Source: Perca fluviatilis (Eukaryota > Chordata > Actinopteri > Perciformes > Percidae). From it: 64,000 nucleotides of DNA. Numbering within the stretch: position 1 is the stretch's first letter; every line of letters begins with the position of its first letter. A program made the translations under genes and the position numbers. The notes beneath the pieces are model-generated. The model searched no databases and was not told where the DNA came from. It was given only the letters and a program-made list of their open reading frames with translations. Shown here piece by piece: positions 50,301 to 58,634 of the stretch. The DNA is taken from assembly GCF_010015445.1 (NCBI RefSeq), contig NC_053133.1, positions 3,380,764-3,444,763 on the forward strand, in the 5' to 3' direction.

Positions 50301-51131
50301 AGGTAAATACAAGCTGCACAATTGTCCTATTAACTTACAATGTAGGTTGTTTCACCGCTGCCGACTGCAGCGATCTCTCTTAATACTGGACCAATGTCAA
50401 AGATTGTTGTTCCCATCAGTCACTTAGACACAAAAAACGGTAGTTGCCCTTTAAAGTGTAGGGTTTTTCACTACTTTGTCTCATACTACAACTGATCGTC
50501 AGACACTAATACACGTTAGGTTCCAGCAGGGCTGCCCACTAAATGTCTATTATTCAAATTATCAGTAGTGAACATTGTTACAGAAATTGTCATCCAACAA
50601 TTTCTGAAACTTTGGTTTAGGACACCATTGGAATATCTGATAAGCTCTTCATTTGAAGCATACTGATGGATGTTGTAGATACTGTAGCATGGCAGAGCAA
50701 CTCAATGCACTGCTTGTTTCTTAATCCGCATTTCTTTACTATTCAATGTTCTCAGCTCTATTGCTGGATGTTAGCCAGGTTGGCCAGGCTCCCCTGCTTC
50801 AGTGCTTCTCTATATTTAATCTACTTGCACTAGACACTCTATGGGAGTATGACATTTCATTGTTTGGTATAATTGTCTATGTGACAAATACAATTTCTGT
50901 TACTTTTGTTAGTAAGACAGTCCAACAGATTTCCATGCACTGACATATTTCTGTTTCCGATTGTTCTTATTTGTTAGAACACTGCTACCTTTAGAGGTCT
51001 TCTTTCTTCCTGACTGACTTTGTATTTTTTATGTTTTCATCTCGGTCATGAAGTTTTACCTCCACATGGACGGTAGAGGGAACTACGAGTTCAAGCCCAT
51101 CACAGAGGAAACGGTGGAGTTTGGCTCGTAA
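21292..51131 (+). CDS. abcd3: ATP-binding cassette sub-family D member 3 (PMP70), complete, 23 exons
   Basis: Peroxisomal membrane half-transporter that dimerises to import branched-chain and long-chain acyl-CoAs and bile-acid intermediates. Coding exons: 21292-21401, 22440-22476, 22590-22688, 26747-26835, 29336-29405, 32280-32377, 32983-33106, 35850-35906, 36797-36939, 37030-37099, 41193-41262, 41886-41983, 42445-42536, 43598-43686, 43798-43870, 43957-44020, 44261-44338, 47774-47839, 48305-48394, 48487-48606, 49420-49524, 49868-49924, 51054-51131. All are GT/AG with matching phases; the total is 1977 nt, or 658 codons plus TAA, against 659 residues in human. The protein starts [18 protein letters not shown] and ends ETVEFGS. 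Motifs: EAA-like SEEIAFYNG (276-284), Walker [10 protein letters not shown] (472-480), Q-loop Q509, signature LSGGEKQ (570-576), Walker B ILDE (592-595), H-loop His 624. Intron 12 begins with a (CA)n tract close after its donor. All key residues are intact, so the gene looks functional. Confidence 0.97.
22796..23092. repeat. hAT-type TIR element, short copy
   Basis: GGTCCGCAGCTAACGATTAT at the left and TTAATCTTTGCAGCTCTACG at the right resemble inverted ends, with internal TTGATTAGTTGTTTGGTCTA. A relative lies at about 45100-45410. It lies in abcd3 intron 3. A partial TTAA-type end (CAGAAACTACACACTGTAGC) follows at 23235-23270. Confidence 0.5.
23414..24091. mobile_element. 678-bp hAT-type MITE with perfect 8-bp TSD
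   Basis: The ends TAGGGCTGGGTACCGAA and, inverted, TAGGGCTGGGTATCGTT match. AATATGGA is duplicated exactly at 23406-23413 and 24092-24099. No transposase frame. It sits in abcd3 intron 3. Confidence 0.9.
24337..25287. mobile_element. 951-bp TTAA-flanked TIR element with 58-bp minisatellite, copy 1
   Basis: It starts AGTGCTCATATTAT and ends ATAATATGAGCACT between TTAA at 24333-24336 and 25288-25291. Nine units of about 58 bp (core CTGACTGGCTAGTAGTCCTT) occupy about 24560-25075. A second copy lies at 58635-59611. It is in abcd3 intron 3. Confidence 0.9.
25537..25939. mobile_element. 403-bp hAT-type MITE with perfect 8-bp TSD
   Basis: The ends TAGGGCTGCATGAGATGA and, inverted, TAGGGCTGCACAATATAA share the TAGGGCTGCA tip. 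GGCTGAAG is duplicated exactly at 25529-25536 and 25940-25947. It contains a poly(A) run near 25770. Confidence 0.9.
25950..26746. other. abcd3 intron 3, unique sequence
   Basis: No repeat or coding feature recognised; it ends in the exon 4 acceptor CCACAG at 26741-26746. Confidence 0.4.
26836..28764. other. abcd3 intron 4 with an (ATT)n microsatellite
   Basis: The (ATT)n run spans about 27880-27941. A possible short palindrome AGCCTCTTCACAAA...TTTGTGAAGAGGCT lies at 27412-27450. Otherwise AT-rich intron with no recognised gene. Confidence 0.5.
28765..29179. mobile_element. 415-bp hAT-type MITE with 7/8 TSD
   Basis: The ends TAGGGGTCGACCGATA and, inverted, TGGGGATCGACCAATT match in the GATCGACC core. 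GTCACAGT (28757-28764) and GTCCCAGT (29180-29187) differ at one base. It lies about 150 bp before abcd3 exon 5. Confidence 0.75.
29453..29482. repeat. Poly(A) run
   Basis: About 30 uninterrupted A residues, 48 bp after abcd3 exon 5. No element body that would explain it was recognised upstream. Confidence 0.85.
30316..30652. mobile_element. 337-bp hAT-type MITE
   Basis: The ends TAGGGCTGGGATATGG and, inverted, TAGAGCTGGGCGATATGG match closely. Flanks CCTCAAAT and ACTCAAAT are a near 8-bp duplication, offset by one base. Confidence 0.7.
30945..31350 (+). repeat. Dispersed repeat ending in a poly(T) stretch
   Basis: It contains GAAGACACTTTGCAGATAGA, AACCTCCCTTTTAGGGAGAA and CTCTTGGTAGGCGGTGTCTG, a sequence I associate with a common fish interspersed repeat, followed by about 20 T at 31337-31357. 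Family not assigned. Confidence 0.5.
31351..32279. other. abcd3 intron 5, no recognised feature
   Basis: AT-rich intron. Chance frames of about 100-140 codons here lack similarity to anything I know. Confidence 0.4.
33547..35710. mobile_element. Large TIR element containing other elements
   Basis: The left end CGTATTTATCAAGCTTCTCT and right end CTTAGAGGCTTGATAAATACG are inverted matches about 2.1 kb apart in abcd3 intron 7. Inside lie an element bounded by ATAGGGCC (34327) and AAATAGGGCCCAT (about 35558-35570), and inside that the 34753-35421 element. Target duplications of the outer layers were not resolved. Confidence 0.6.
34753..35421. mobile_element. TIR element of the TGGTGCGTTCTTTTTGTC family, copy 1
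   Basis: It starts TGGTGCGTTCTTTTTGTC and ends GACAAAAAGAACGCACCA, an exact inverted match. A second, shorter copy is at 45536-46026. The interior carries ACCCGGAAGTTGC (ETS-like) and TCAAAGATGGCTACGTCG, preserved in both copies. Confidence 0.85.
37179..38780. mobile_element. TTAA-flanked TIR element hosting a nested hAT-type element
   Basis: It starts GGCCGGGACACATA and ends TAATGTGCCCCGGCC, flanked by TTAA at 37175-37178 and 38781-38784. The body is interrupted by 37306-38287. It lies in abcd3 intron 10, about 75 bp after exon 10. Confidence 0.85.
37306..38287. mobile_element. 982-bp hAT-type MITE, perfect 8-bp TSD, nested
   Basis: The ends TAGGGCTGTGCAATTAAT and, inverted, TAGGGCTGCTCGATTAGG share the TAGGGCTG tip. 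AGATGTAA is duplicated exactly at 37298-37305 and 38288-38295. It is inserted in the TTAA element around it. Confidence 0.9.
39026..39938. mobile_element. 913-bp hAT-type element with perfect 8-bp TSD
   Basis: The ends TAGGGTTGGGCGATGTCC and, inverted, TAGGGTTGTGCTGATGGA match. CTACTTGT is duplicated exactly at 39018-39025 and 39939-39946. A GGGGCCCTATCTTGCACC segment at 39775 onward resembles the GGGCC-ended element at 34327 and may be a further nested piece. Confidence 0.85.
40176..40470. repeat. TTTTAGT-rich dispersed repeat
   Basis: Repeated TTTTAGTTTTAGTC and inverted GACTAAAA motifs in abcd3 intron 10; class unknown. Confidence 0.5.
40471..41192. other. abcd3 intron 10, unique sequence
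   Basis: Nothing recognised before the exon 11 acceptor TTCCAG at 41187-41192. Confidence 0.4.
41994..42085. repeat. (CA)n microsatellite beside the abcd3 exon 12 donor
   Basis: It begins 10 bp after the exon 12 donor (GAG/GTCAGAGAAC) and runs about 90 bp with two short interruptions. Confidence 0.95.
42590..43325. repeat. Composite repeat sharing an internal module with 46871-47488
   Basis: CTGGCTGGGATATGGACC at the left and ATTGCCGCCCAGCCCTAATA at the right suggest hAT-type ends. The block 42640-42760 (TTTACAAAGTGGGCTAAATG, TTAAAATGAAATGCAAAG) is also present at 47027-47120 inside an element with different ends. Confidence 0.55.
44378..46122. mobile_element. TIR element with AGGGGTGT ends, containing others
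   Basis: AGGGGTGTGAA at the left and TTCAACACCCCT at the right, with CGATTCAA/GATGCATCGATGCAA sub-terminal motifs. Flanks TGGAAAGC and TTGAAAGC suggest an 8-bp duplication with one mismatch, but the right boundary is uncertain by 2 bp. It contains 45100-45410 (hAT-like) and 45536-46026. It lies 40 bp after abcd3 exon 17. Confidence 0.6.
45536..46026. mobile_element. TIR element of the TGGTGCGTTCTTTTTGTC family, copy 2
   Basis: It starts TGGTGCGTTCTTTTTGTCCA and ends ACAAGACAAAAAGAAC with the last bases diverged. It shares over 350 bp with 34753-35421, in the same order, with an internal deletion. Confidence 0.85.
46544..46599. other. Perfect 26-bp inverted repeat with 4-base loop
   Basis: The left arm 46544-46569 (GACAGATAAGTCTGGACAGT...) pairs exactly with 46574-46599 across the loop GGAT. 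The right arm is followed by a partial direct repeat (CCAGACTTATCTGTCCCA at 46600-46618). It lies in abcd3 intron 17, so it would form a hairpin in the pre-mRNA. Confidence 0.9.
47193..47312. repeat. (GGAT)n/(GATA)n microsatellite
   Basis: Tetranucleotide GGAT units pass into GATA units, then end in ATCTCTATCTATCTATCTGA, a short inverted stretch. Confidence 0.95.
47379..47430 (+). repeat. tRNA-like fragment (SINE head remnant)
   Basis: GCCCGGATAGCTCAGTTGGT matches a tRNA 5' half with box A, and GGTTTGACTCC resembles box B. The anticodon arm is missing and there is no acceptor-stem closure, so this is not a working tRNA gene. Confidence 0.55.
48670..49095. mobile_element. Longer copy of the GGTCTGG/CCAGACC family
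   Basis: It contains CGTTCCACCAAAACAAGTTC, GACGATTGTGATTGGTTTAA and GCTGTAGAGGAAGGTCTGGC, all seen in the copies at 3970-5066 and 7808-7885. It lies in abcd3 intron 20. Ends not resolved. Confidence 0.6.
49925..51053. other. abcd3 intron 22, no recognised feature
   Basis: AT-rich unique intron up to the ATGAAG acceptor of exon 23 at 51053. Confidence 0.4.
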
Positions 51132-51769
51132 CTGATTGCCGATGTCAGTCACCAATGCACTGCTCTGATAAAAACCAGTCCACTAATTCTTTGCACTCAA
51201 GACAGAAGTTATAGCTAAAACTAGAACATCATGTTTTTAATCATTTGTCTCCGTTATCACTTTGTTTCCTCAATGTTTTCTGTTATTTAAATCACCACTT
51301 TAGTCCTGTCTAATCATTTATTTGTTCAGTGCGATTGTAAAAAGAAAGAAAAAACTATTTTGTAATTTATATTGCCAACTTCTAGGTTGTTTTACACACG
51401 CAAGACATGTTTGAGTGAAGGTAGAAATATACTATACTGTTTTTATCATCTCTTACAACAGTGACCGAGGTTAGCCTGTAGAGATAAGCTAGGTCCCACA
51501 GTGGTTCTATGGGGCAGCGTGTCCCACTGTAAACTGTCCTACACAGAATCATACGGAGGGTTGTATGCACACCGTGATGCTCCTGGCTGTCCTGTAGCTC
51601 AACTCTCCAAAGCTGACAGAAGCTAAGAGCGGTGGAGGCCTGTTCTCTTCTTATCTTAAAATAACAATTTATTTTTTTTATTATTCCAATTTCCAGTTTA
51701 AATATAATTTTTTCCAAGGAAACTGTCACCTCCAAGTATCAAACTATTATCATACGATTACAACCAGGG
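51132..51769 (+). other. Likely abcd3 3' UTR start
   Basis: Follows the TAA stop. No AATAAA occurs in the first 600 bases. The nearest convincing signals are much farther away, for example AATAAA at 55513-55518, so the 3' end cannot be placed. Confidence 0.35.
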
Positions 51770-52275
51770 CTTTACATTGACACTCGCAAACCCACCAAAT
51801 GCGGGGTACAAATGAACTTTGGCAGGTAACATTGTAAAGTTACTAGCCATTTTGGCCGGTGATGAATGAAGGGAACAACTGCGTCTGTTTGAATCGGCCG
51901 GCTGTTTTCAGAGTGGTCTGTTTTCCGCCAAGAAATTTGGGCGGCTTTGTGTGTCTTTGGCTTGGAAAATCTTTATCTGGCAACGCTGCTTGTAAAACTG
52001 ATCCTACATTTCCCATGAACACCATGTCGTGACGTGTCAATAAACCTATTGGCTTGGCTACGTTCCTAGCGTACGCGGTATTCAATACAAACTACGTTGA
52101 AAAGGTCCAGACGAATGGAACAACGCCAAACAAATCAGAGGAGCTGAAATTCAAGTGAAATCAGTTAGGAAACAACCAACATGGCTAGTGGCAAATCTCA
52201 TTGGCTGGTAACTTTAAAAAAATCTACTAGCCATGTTGGCTGGTGATCAAAAAAGTTGATTTAAAGTCCCGGTTA
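51770..52275. repeat. Probable TIR repeat
   Basis: CAGGGCTTTACATTGA at the left and TTGATTTAAAGTCCCGG at the right are partly inverted, with inner copies of ACTAGCCATTTTGGCCGGTGA and ACTAGCCATGTTGGCTGGTG. Confidence 0.45.
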
Positions 52276-52778
52276 CAACATAGTTAGTTAAAAGTCATTA
52301 GGGCCTACTTGCTTCATTTTAGCTCTGCTCATTCCTGGCTATTTTTCTTGAGGCGAATGCGGTAAAGGCCTAAAGATAATGAGACATGGTAATCTATAAA
52401 ACAAATATGATATAGCCAGTAATAATTTAAATCAGTTTGAAAACTTAAAAGACTTAATATGAGCCAGCATTGGTTATCTCGAGATAAAGTAATAATGAAG
52501 CTGTGATGACATGTTAAAACATAAAAGTCAACCACAGCTTGCTGCTCTCAGCTTCTGTAGCTACAGGACAAACAGTGCTCACTAGAACTGAATGAACTTT
52601 TTCAGAGGCAGCTCCAGGCCCAGCTGGTTTTGAGGGCTTTTCAAGTGCTGACAGAACAACATGGCAGCAAGTCTCTGAGTAAACTCAGCAGTCTGGCGGA
52701 AGGTCAGCTGCTTTCTGTCTGACTGAGAGGGAACAGGAACATCTCATTCACTCAGGCCTTCAGGCTTCATTTACGTTG

Positions 52779-53253
52779 CTACGTTTTGGTTTAAAAACCA
52801 AAATATCTTTTGCTATGTTTACACCTCTCATTCCCCCGTGCTCTGGCGTCCCCACTTCCCCCACTCTGTTGTTCCCCCCCTCTCATTCCCACTGCTCTGG
52901 TGTTTCCGAGCCACTAACCCGGAGACATTTGGAAACCCTTCTGACCCGTTTTGGTTGGTAATCTGTGGGGTTGTGTTGCAGAGACCTTTGGCAATACCAA
53001 CACTGACGCTAATGTTTCGCCGCCTGATTGGGTCATGATGTCTCGTTCTCGGAGACTACGCTACTAAAGTTACCATGGCAACTACCAGCAACGGGCGGAG
53101 TAAATATTGCTGCCTCCGGTTTACACCGGCACGCGCATGCCCAGTATGCCAGAATGTTGATGAGATATTTTGGTTTGGCCGTGTTAGTTTAAAGAGATTA
53201 CTTGGAGCTAAAAACACTTTTGGCTCAAAACTCTGCTTAAAAACCAAAACGTA
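52779..53253. mobile_element. TIR element with ACGTTTTGGTTT ends
   Basis: It starts ACGTTTTGGTTTAAAAACCA and ends TTAAAAACCAAAACGT. No coding frame; target duplication not resolved. Confidence 0.6.
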
Positions 53254-53589
53254 GTGATGTTTATGTAGCGTGGGGGTTGTATAAATACTTATCCATGGTC
53301 AGTGTATTACTTGTCTCACATTATACACAGCGCTGTGAAGATAGGAGTGTTTGTATTTCTAGAAACCAAACACAACCGTCCTGGGCGGTGCTAAGCCCTG
53401 AATGAAGTGACGGTACCCTTGCAAAAGAGAGAGTAGAAGGGGAGGGGTGTCGGGCTTTATCCCACCACTGTACATCCGGTGAGCCAGACTTGAAAGGTTA
53501 GCTAGACTAGATGGCGGTCGGCACAACGCCGGCAGGAGTACGCGACACAGAAGCTAAGCAATGTACTGTGTCTGACTGGGGCAGCAGCT

Positions 53590-54400
53590 AAACTTATTAT
53601 TACTTAAGTATTGTACTCAAGATCCGTCTTGGTCTCAAGACCATCACAAGGCCACTTTTTAAGGTCTTGGAATCGACCGCATATTTACTTGGTCTCAGTC
53701 TTGGATGAAGAGAACTCTGAATTTTATTTAAAGACCCAAACATCAAGGATATCGCTAAATTGTCTGCATTACTGTAATTGGATGTAAAACTTCCTGCTTC
53801 AAATGCAACATAGTCAATAACTTGACTTATTTCTGATTCAAAATCTGTTGGTGTTAATCCCTTCTCCCTGGCCCTTTAACACGCGCTCCCAAGAAAGTAA
53901 ATGTGATAGACAGCAGAAGAAGCTCTGGCACTGGTCTTGATCTTGGTCTTGACTCGGTCTGGTCCTGCCTTGGTCTTGGTCTTGGTCTTGACTCGGTCTG
54001 GCCCTGCCTTGGTCTTGACTCTGTCTGGCCCAGTCTTGGTCTGGCCCTGCCTTGGTCTTGAGTTTGGCTCTCCCTGCCTTGGTCTTGGTCTTGACTCGGT
54101 CTAGCCCTGCCTTGGTCTTGACTCGGTCTCTCCCTGCCTTGGTCTTGGTCTTGACTCTGTCTGGCCCTGCCTTGGCCTTGGTCTTGGTCTTGACTCTGTC
54201 TGGCCCTGCCTTGGTCTTGATTCGGTCTCACCCTGCCTTGGTCTTGACTCGGTCTGGCCCTGCCTTGGTCTAGGTCTTGACTCTGTCTCAACCCCTCAAA
54301 GCCTTGGTATTATCTTGGTCTCGATACACTCTGGTCTTGGTGATGACTTGGTCTTGGTTTAGGTGGTCTTGACTACAACATATTTAGAATATTGTCACAG
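53590..54400. repeat. GTCTTG-rich repeat with expanded minisatellite
   Basis: It is the reverse-complement relative of 7885-8305 (shares TTAACACGCGCTCCCAAGAAAG and CTTCCTGCTTCAAATGCAAC type segments). Between 53935 and 54295 it holds about a dozen variable copies of CTTGGTCTTGACTCGGTCTG plus GCCCTGC. The array is open on both strands (RARPSQDQG-like repeats on minus), an artefact of unit composition. Confidence 0.75.
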
Positions 54401-55620
54401 AGTCTTAGTGGAATCCGAGTCAAAGGAGTCTGGTGGATTAGAATAGAGCATAGATGGATAGCTTCAGTTCCCGTCGGAAAGGGCTTTTTCACGGCTAGGT
54501 AAAGCGGTGAAAATATTCTAAAGATAGCGTTTACTAACTGATGATTATTGTTTTTTAGGTGGGCCTTTTAAAGAAAGTACATCATAAAAAAACAATCGGA
54601 GCTAACCCTTTTACCATGTTGCTTCATCCATTTTTATAAAACCTTGCTCCAATGAATTGATTTTGCAGCGCCACTCTCTGATCTGACTGGGCTTTTAGTT
54701 AAAGTCATGGACTGAGTAATGATTGAAAATGTCATTTTGATAAATAAATGTGGCTAGAAAGCTCTAATAAATGGGGAACACTTAAGAGCTTATTTTCAAT
54801 TCCAACAGTTCACGAAATGGTTCGGCAAGCATCGCTTTTTGCCTTTTCCCCGTAAGTTGTTAAAGATAAAAGCTGTACGATGGTAGTTGCCGGGATATAC
54901 CTGTAGTTCATGAAACACAAGGCAGTCGCTAAGGAAACGCGACCCATGAAAAACTGAATGGGTGGTGTTATCCATCCATGTAGAGTACCCTCTGGTTGCT
55001 AAGCTGCATTAGACCTGATCTGCCGTTGATTTGATTTGAACCAATGTTCAATCTTAAAAGATTTACCTTGGTCTGCTGATAGCCAGACTAAAGCTCCATT
55101 CCACTTCGTCCATCTGGTTTGTTGATTATGTTATCTGAAATCGCCGATCAAATGGCAAATTATTATAATTATTAGGCATTTTCTTCTAATTATAATCTTG
55201 TTATTAACCTTTTTCGTTTATGGAATTTGGTTAAACTCTTATATTAACTTGGGAGGTGGGATTCAAAGGTTTTCTTTGATTTTGAAGCATTCTGCTGATA
55301 ACTGATCTGACACGAGCTTTATGAAGCTGGGGACTGGGTCTACAGTGCAGCGCTGCTTTCTGTCTCTCGGTCACTGATAGATGAATATGCAGACTAGATC
55401 CTTCCCCGGCCCCTCAGCCATAACTCCCACCTCTCTGTTCCCTCGCTGTGATCTACTGTAACTTTATTTTGTAAAGTAGCAACCTCAGCTGTAACCATGT
55501 TTTTATATGGATAATAAAGCTGTAATGATCTCACTGTGCATTAAAATTATAACCTGTAATGAAAAAAGGTCTTTCTTTCTAGTGAGTGACTGAGTGAGTG
55601 AACCTAGACTTCACACATAT
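54401..55620. other. Spacer with a candidate poly(A) signal
   Basis: No recognised repeat or exon. GGATAATAAAGCTGTAATGA at about 55509-55528 contains AATAAA on the plus strand and could end a long abcd3 transcript, but nothing links it to the gene. Confidence 0.3.
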
Positions 55621-55622
55621 CG

Positions 55623-56345
55623 GAAGAAGTATTCGGATCCTTTACTTAAGTAAAAGTACCAATACATCACTGTAAAAATACTATGTTAGAAGTAGAGATG
55701 GTTCGATACTTTCCGATACCGAGTACCGATCCCATACCAGTGTGTCATATATTTGATTATTTTTTACCAGCTGTATACTACTATCCCTGAATGGATGGGA
55801 TATGATTTCTATCTTTGTCATCTGTCTGGCTCAGGTTCAACTTTTTATGAAACATGAACAAACCATGAACGCCACAGAACTTTCTTTTATCGTCCAGTTT
55901 GACGTCAGTCATAACGGAAACGGAACATAAATAAACTACTTTAAAGTAGATTTTCTTCAGTCCTTAATTACATGGTATCAGATCGGTGATAAACTCCAGT
56001 ACATACCGATACCAGCGTTTTAGGCGGTATCAGAGACTTTTGTTTTACTCATATCAGATCGTATCAGTACTGTACTTAAGTCCAAATGTTGAGGTACTTG
56101 TACTTTACTTGAGTCTTTTCTTTTCACGCCACTTTCTACTTCTACTCCGCTACATTTCAGAGAGAAATATTGTACTTTTTACTCCGCTACATTCATCTGT
56201 TACAGCTTTAGTTACTAGTTACTTTACACATTCAGATTCCTGCACACTAAACACATGTAGTTTATAAAATCTGATGTTTGATTCTAAAGTAAACTAGCCG
56301 ACAATATAACGGCTACAAGTCCAGCTGAGATGATGAGACCATTAA
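55623..56345. repeat. Common fish dispersed repeat with an inner insertion
   Basis: CGGATCCTTTACTTAAGTAA, AAGTACCAATAC, then after about 360 bp TTGTACTTTACTTGAGTCTT, CTACTTCTACTCCGCTACAT. The middle (GATGGTTCGATACTTTCCGA to GATCGTATCAG, about 55695-56070) looks like a separate TIR insertion. Confidence 0.55.
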
Positions 56346-56638
56346 AGACACAACTGGTTGGATCCTTTACACATACTACAATGGGAGGAGAGTTCTGCAT
56401 TGAGAACTTGATGTCTGTTATTAAAGGCCAACTCACTGTAGAAAAGAACGCTGGGAATTCAACACATGCTCAGACTCTGCTTCGGCTGACACAAATGAGA
56501 ACTACACGGACATGTTTTCAATTCATGTCATTTTAACGTACAAGCCCTAATGTGATGTTTTTACGGGTTTGCCAAAATACAAAAGAAAGTAGTATAAAAT
56601 ATGATTTCTCAACGTCCAGTTTGACTTGAGCGTCATCA

Positions 56639-57020
56639 TTTAACCCTCCTCTTGTCCTCGGGTCAAATTTGACCCGTTTTCAAAAAGTTTCCACATCAGA
56701 AATTTGGGTTCCTTTCAACCACATTGTCAAAATAAATAACGTGGATGGTTCCAGGCGCCGCTCTTCACCAGTAAAATAAATCATCAGTTCACTACTCTGA
56801 TTGAATTGGGGTGTTTAATTCAATTTTGTAGCATTTGAAATTGTTTTTCTTTCTAAAAGAACGTTGAAAAAAGTGACAGATTTCAGAAAAAGCTTCAAAA
56901 ACTTGGGGGGGAAAAAAAACAACAAACTTCAAAAAAGCGCAGCAGCATCGACAAAAACGTTGTTAAAAACATCGGAAAAACTTGAGGAAAAGCTTCAGAG
57001 ACATCGAAAAAAAAAAGTAC
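56639..57020 (+). repeat. CGGGTCA-family repeat, left copy (partial)
   Basis: It starts TTAACCCTCCTCTTGTCCTC and shares TGATTGAATTGGGGTGTTTA and GTGGATGGTTCCA with the inverted copy at 57942-58347. The right end is missing. Confidence 0.7.
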
Positions 57021-57554
57021 TGACAGTAGAAATAGAAATGCTTGTGTTCTGTAAAATATTTATTACTACATTTCACCACGTAATAAAATGATGTGCAACC
57101 ATCTGAAGTATAAAATAGCCAAAACATGACATCGTACATCCTACAAATATGTTAATCTCAAATATACACAATAAATTAAGCATCACTTACAAAAATAATG
57201 TATGCTAGGGTGTTGATTTCACCAGTCTCCCAAAAAAATCATGTGATCAAGTAATTTCAAGTTATAAAATACACTATAAAATGACAAATAAATAAAAGGT
57301 AGTGATTATCTACAGCCATCAGAGGAGGTACCACTCACCAAATATATAAAAAGACAAGGTGTGGAATATTACAGCTTCAGCAACATGACTAGTGTGTACA
57401 GCAGGAGTGTTCAAACAGTGTTTTCCTAAAGTCTCTTTTTCTGCAGCATGAAATGATAACAAAAAATAATAAAGAATGTCTGACATATTCAGAGGCAGTT
57501 TCACAGAAACTAAAGAAAGCATTTGATTCCAGTGTTTGGCTGAGGAATGTTGGG

Positions 57555-57760
57555 ACAAGATCTGGGTTGCGTCCGAAATCTCATCCTCTGCACTACATAC
57601 TCGATATGTATTCTAACGTTCAACATACTTTTGTGTAAAAAAACAATGTGTCTGTCTGTCTGTCTGTCGGTGTCTCCGAAATCTCATCCTCTGCACTACA
57701 TACTCGATATGTATTCTAACGTTCAACATACTTTTGTGTAAAAAACAATGTCTGTCTGTC
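57555..57760. repeat. Two tandem copies of a roughly 105-bp unit next to the f3-like stop codon
   Basis: TCCGAAATCTCATCCTCTGC through CATACTTTTGTGTAAAAAA and a (GTCT)n run occurs twice in a row (about 57568-57665 and 57672-57760). On the minus strand it directly follows the stop codon, so it would be the start of that gene's 3' UTR. Confidence 0.85.
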
Positions 57761-57767
57761 TGTGTGT

Positions 57768-57913
57768 CTATACATCGCGTAGTGGCATTCCTTCTTTCCC
57801 ACTCTTCAGAGCATTCTTCCTGCGCTTGCAGCAGATCACGGTGACGGCGATGACGAGGCCTATCAGCAGCAGGACGAGGAAGATGGCCGCGGCGACCACG
57901 CCCACCGAGTACA
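57768..57913 (-). CDS. f3: Last coding exon of a type I membrane protein, probably tissue factor (F3)
   Basis: The acceptor TTGTTTTTGTGTTCCACAG precedes a phase-1 exon encoding 47 residues and a TAG stop: an outer YSVG, a hydrophobic span of about 25 residues (VVAAAIFLVLLLIGLVIAVT), then VICCKRRKNALKSGKEGMPL and RDV. Human F3 ends in a comparable terminal exon whose tail has a membrane-proximal Cys followed by basic residues and KENSPLNVS; here KEGMPLRDV follows CCKRRK. In human, F3 is the next gene after ABCD3 and convergent with it, as here. Tissue factor is the cell-surface receptor for factor VII that starts coagulation. No extracellular FN3 exon was recognised in 58-64 kb. The exon is well supported; the f3 name rests on the tail and gene order. 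Confidence 0.6.
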
Positions 57914-57941
57914 CTGTGGAACACAAAAACAAGACCTCACG

Positions 57942-58347
57942 TTAACCCTGGTGTTGTATTCCCATAGACCATGCAACTTTTACAGTTTTTTTTTTTTTTT
58001 CTGGGTCAAAATTTCAAATGAAAACTTTATGGTCGTCTTTTTGGACACTTGACAATTTTGTAACTTTACGACGTGTTGGTCGATGGTTTTCCACGTTTTG
58101 GAGATTTTTCTGACATTTTTGTCACTTTTTCAACGTTCTTTTATCCATTTCTTTTCAAATGCTTCAAAATTGAATTAAACACCCAAATTCAATGACAGTA
58201 GTGAACTGATCATTTATTTTATTTGTGAAGAACGGTGCATGGAACCATCCACGATATTGTTTTTCACAATTTTGGTTGAAAGAAACCCAAATTTCTGATA
58301 CAGAAACAGTTTGGTTAAAATGTGACCCGAGGACAGGAGGGTTAATG
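57942..58347 (-). repeat. CGGGTCA-family repeat, inverted copy
   Basis: It runs from TTAACCCTGGTGTTG to GACCCGAGGACAGGAGGGTTAA and matches 56639-57020 in reverse complement, so the f3-like exon lies between two inverted copies. Confidence 0.75.
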
Positions 58348-58634
58348 ATATTTACTTTACATCAAAAGGTAGTAGAGAATGTAACCCCCCTGGGAATCAC
58401 GCCTATGTCAGCAGCTCACCCCCAAATCTTGGAGAAAAAAAAAACAGGTCACAATATATTGTTTAATTTTTCCAAAAAAAGCTCAGTAATTTCCGATAAC
58501 AACTGGACGTCATTTTTTATCAAACATTACGTAAACGGGAGGAAATTTATATAACAGAGTGTTAGTGAGTATTTTTGGACTGAGTCAATGTCAGTGTGTT
58601 GATGGCAACAGTGTGGCTTGCTGAAAAGTTTTAT

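Noticed and set aside
53854..54291. 145-codon minus frame rich in RARPSQDQG
   Set aside because: Minisatellite translation; the opposite strand is equally open.
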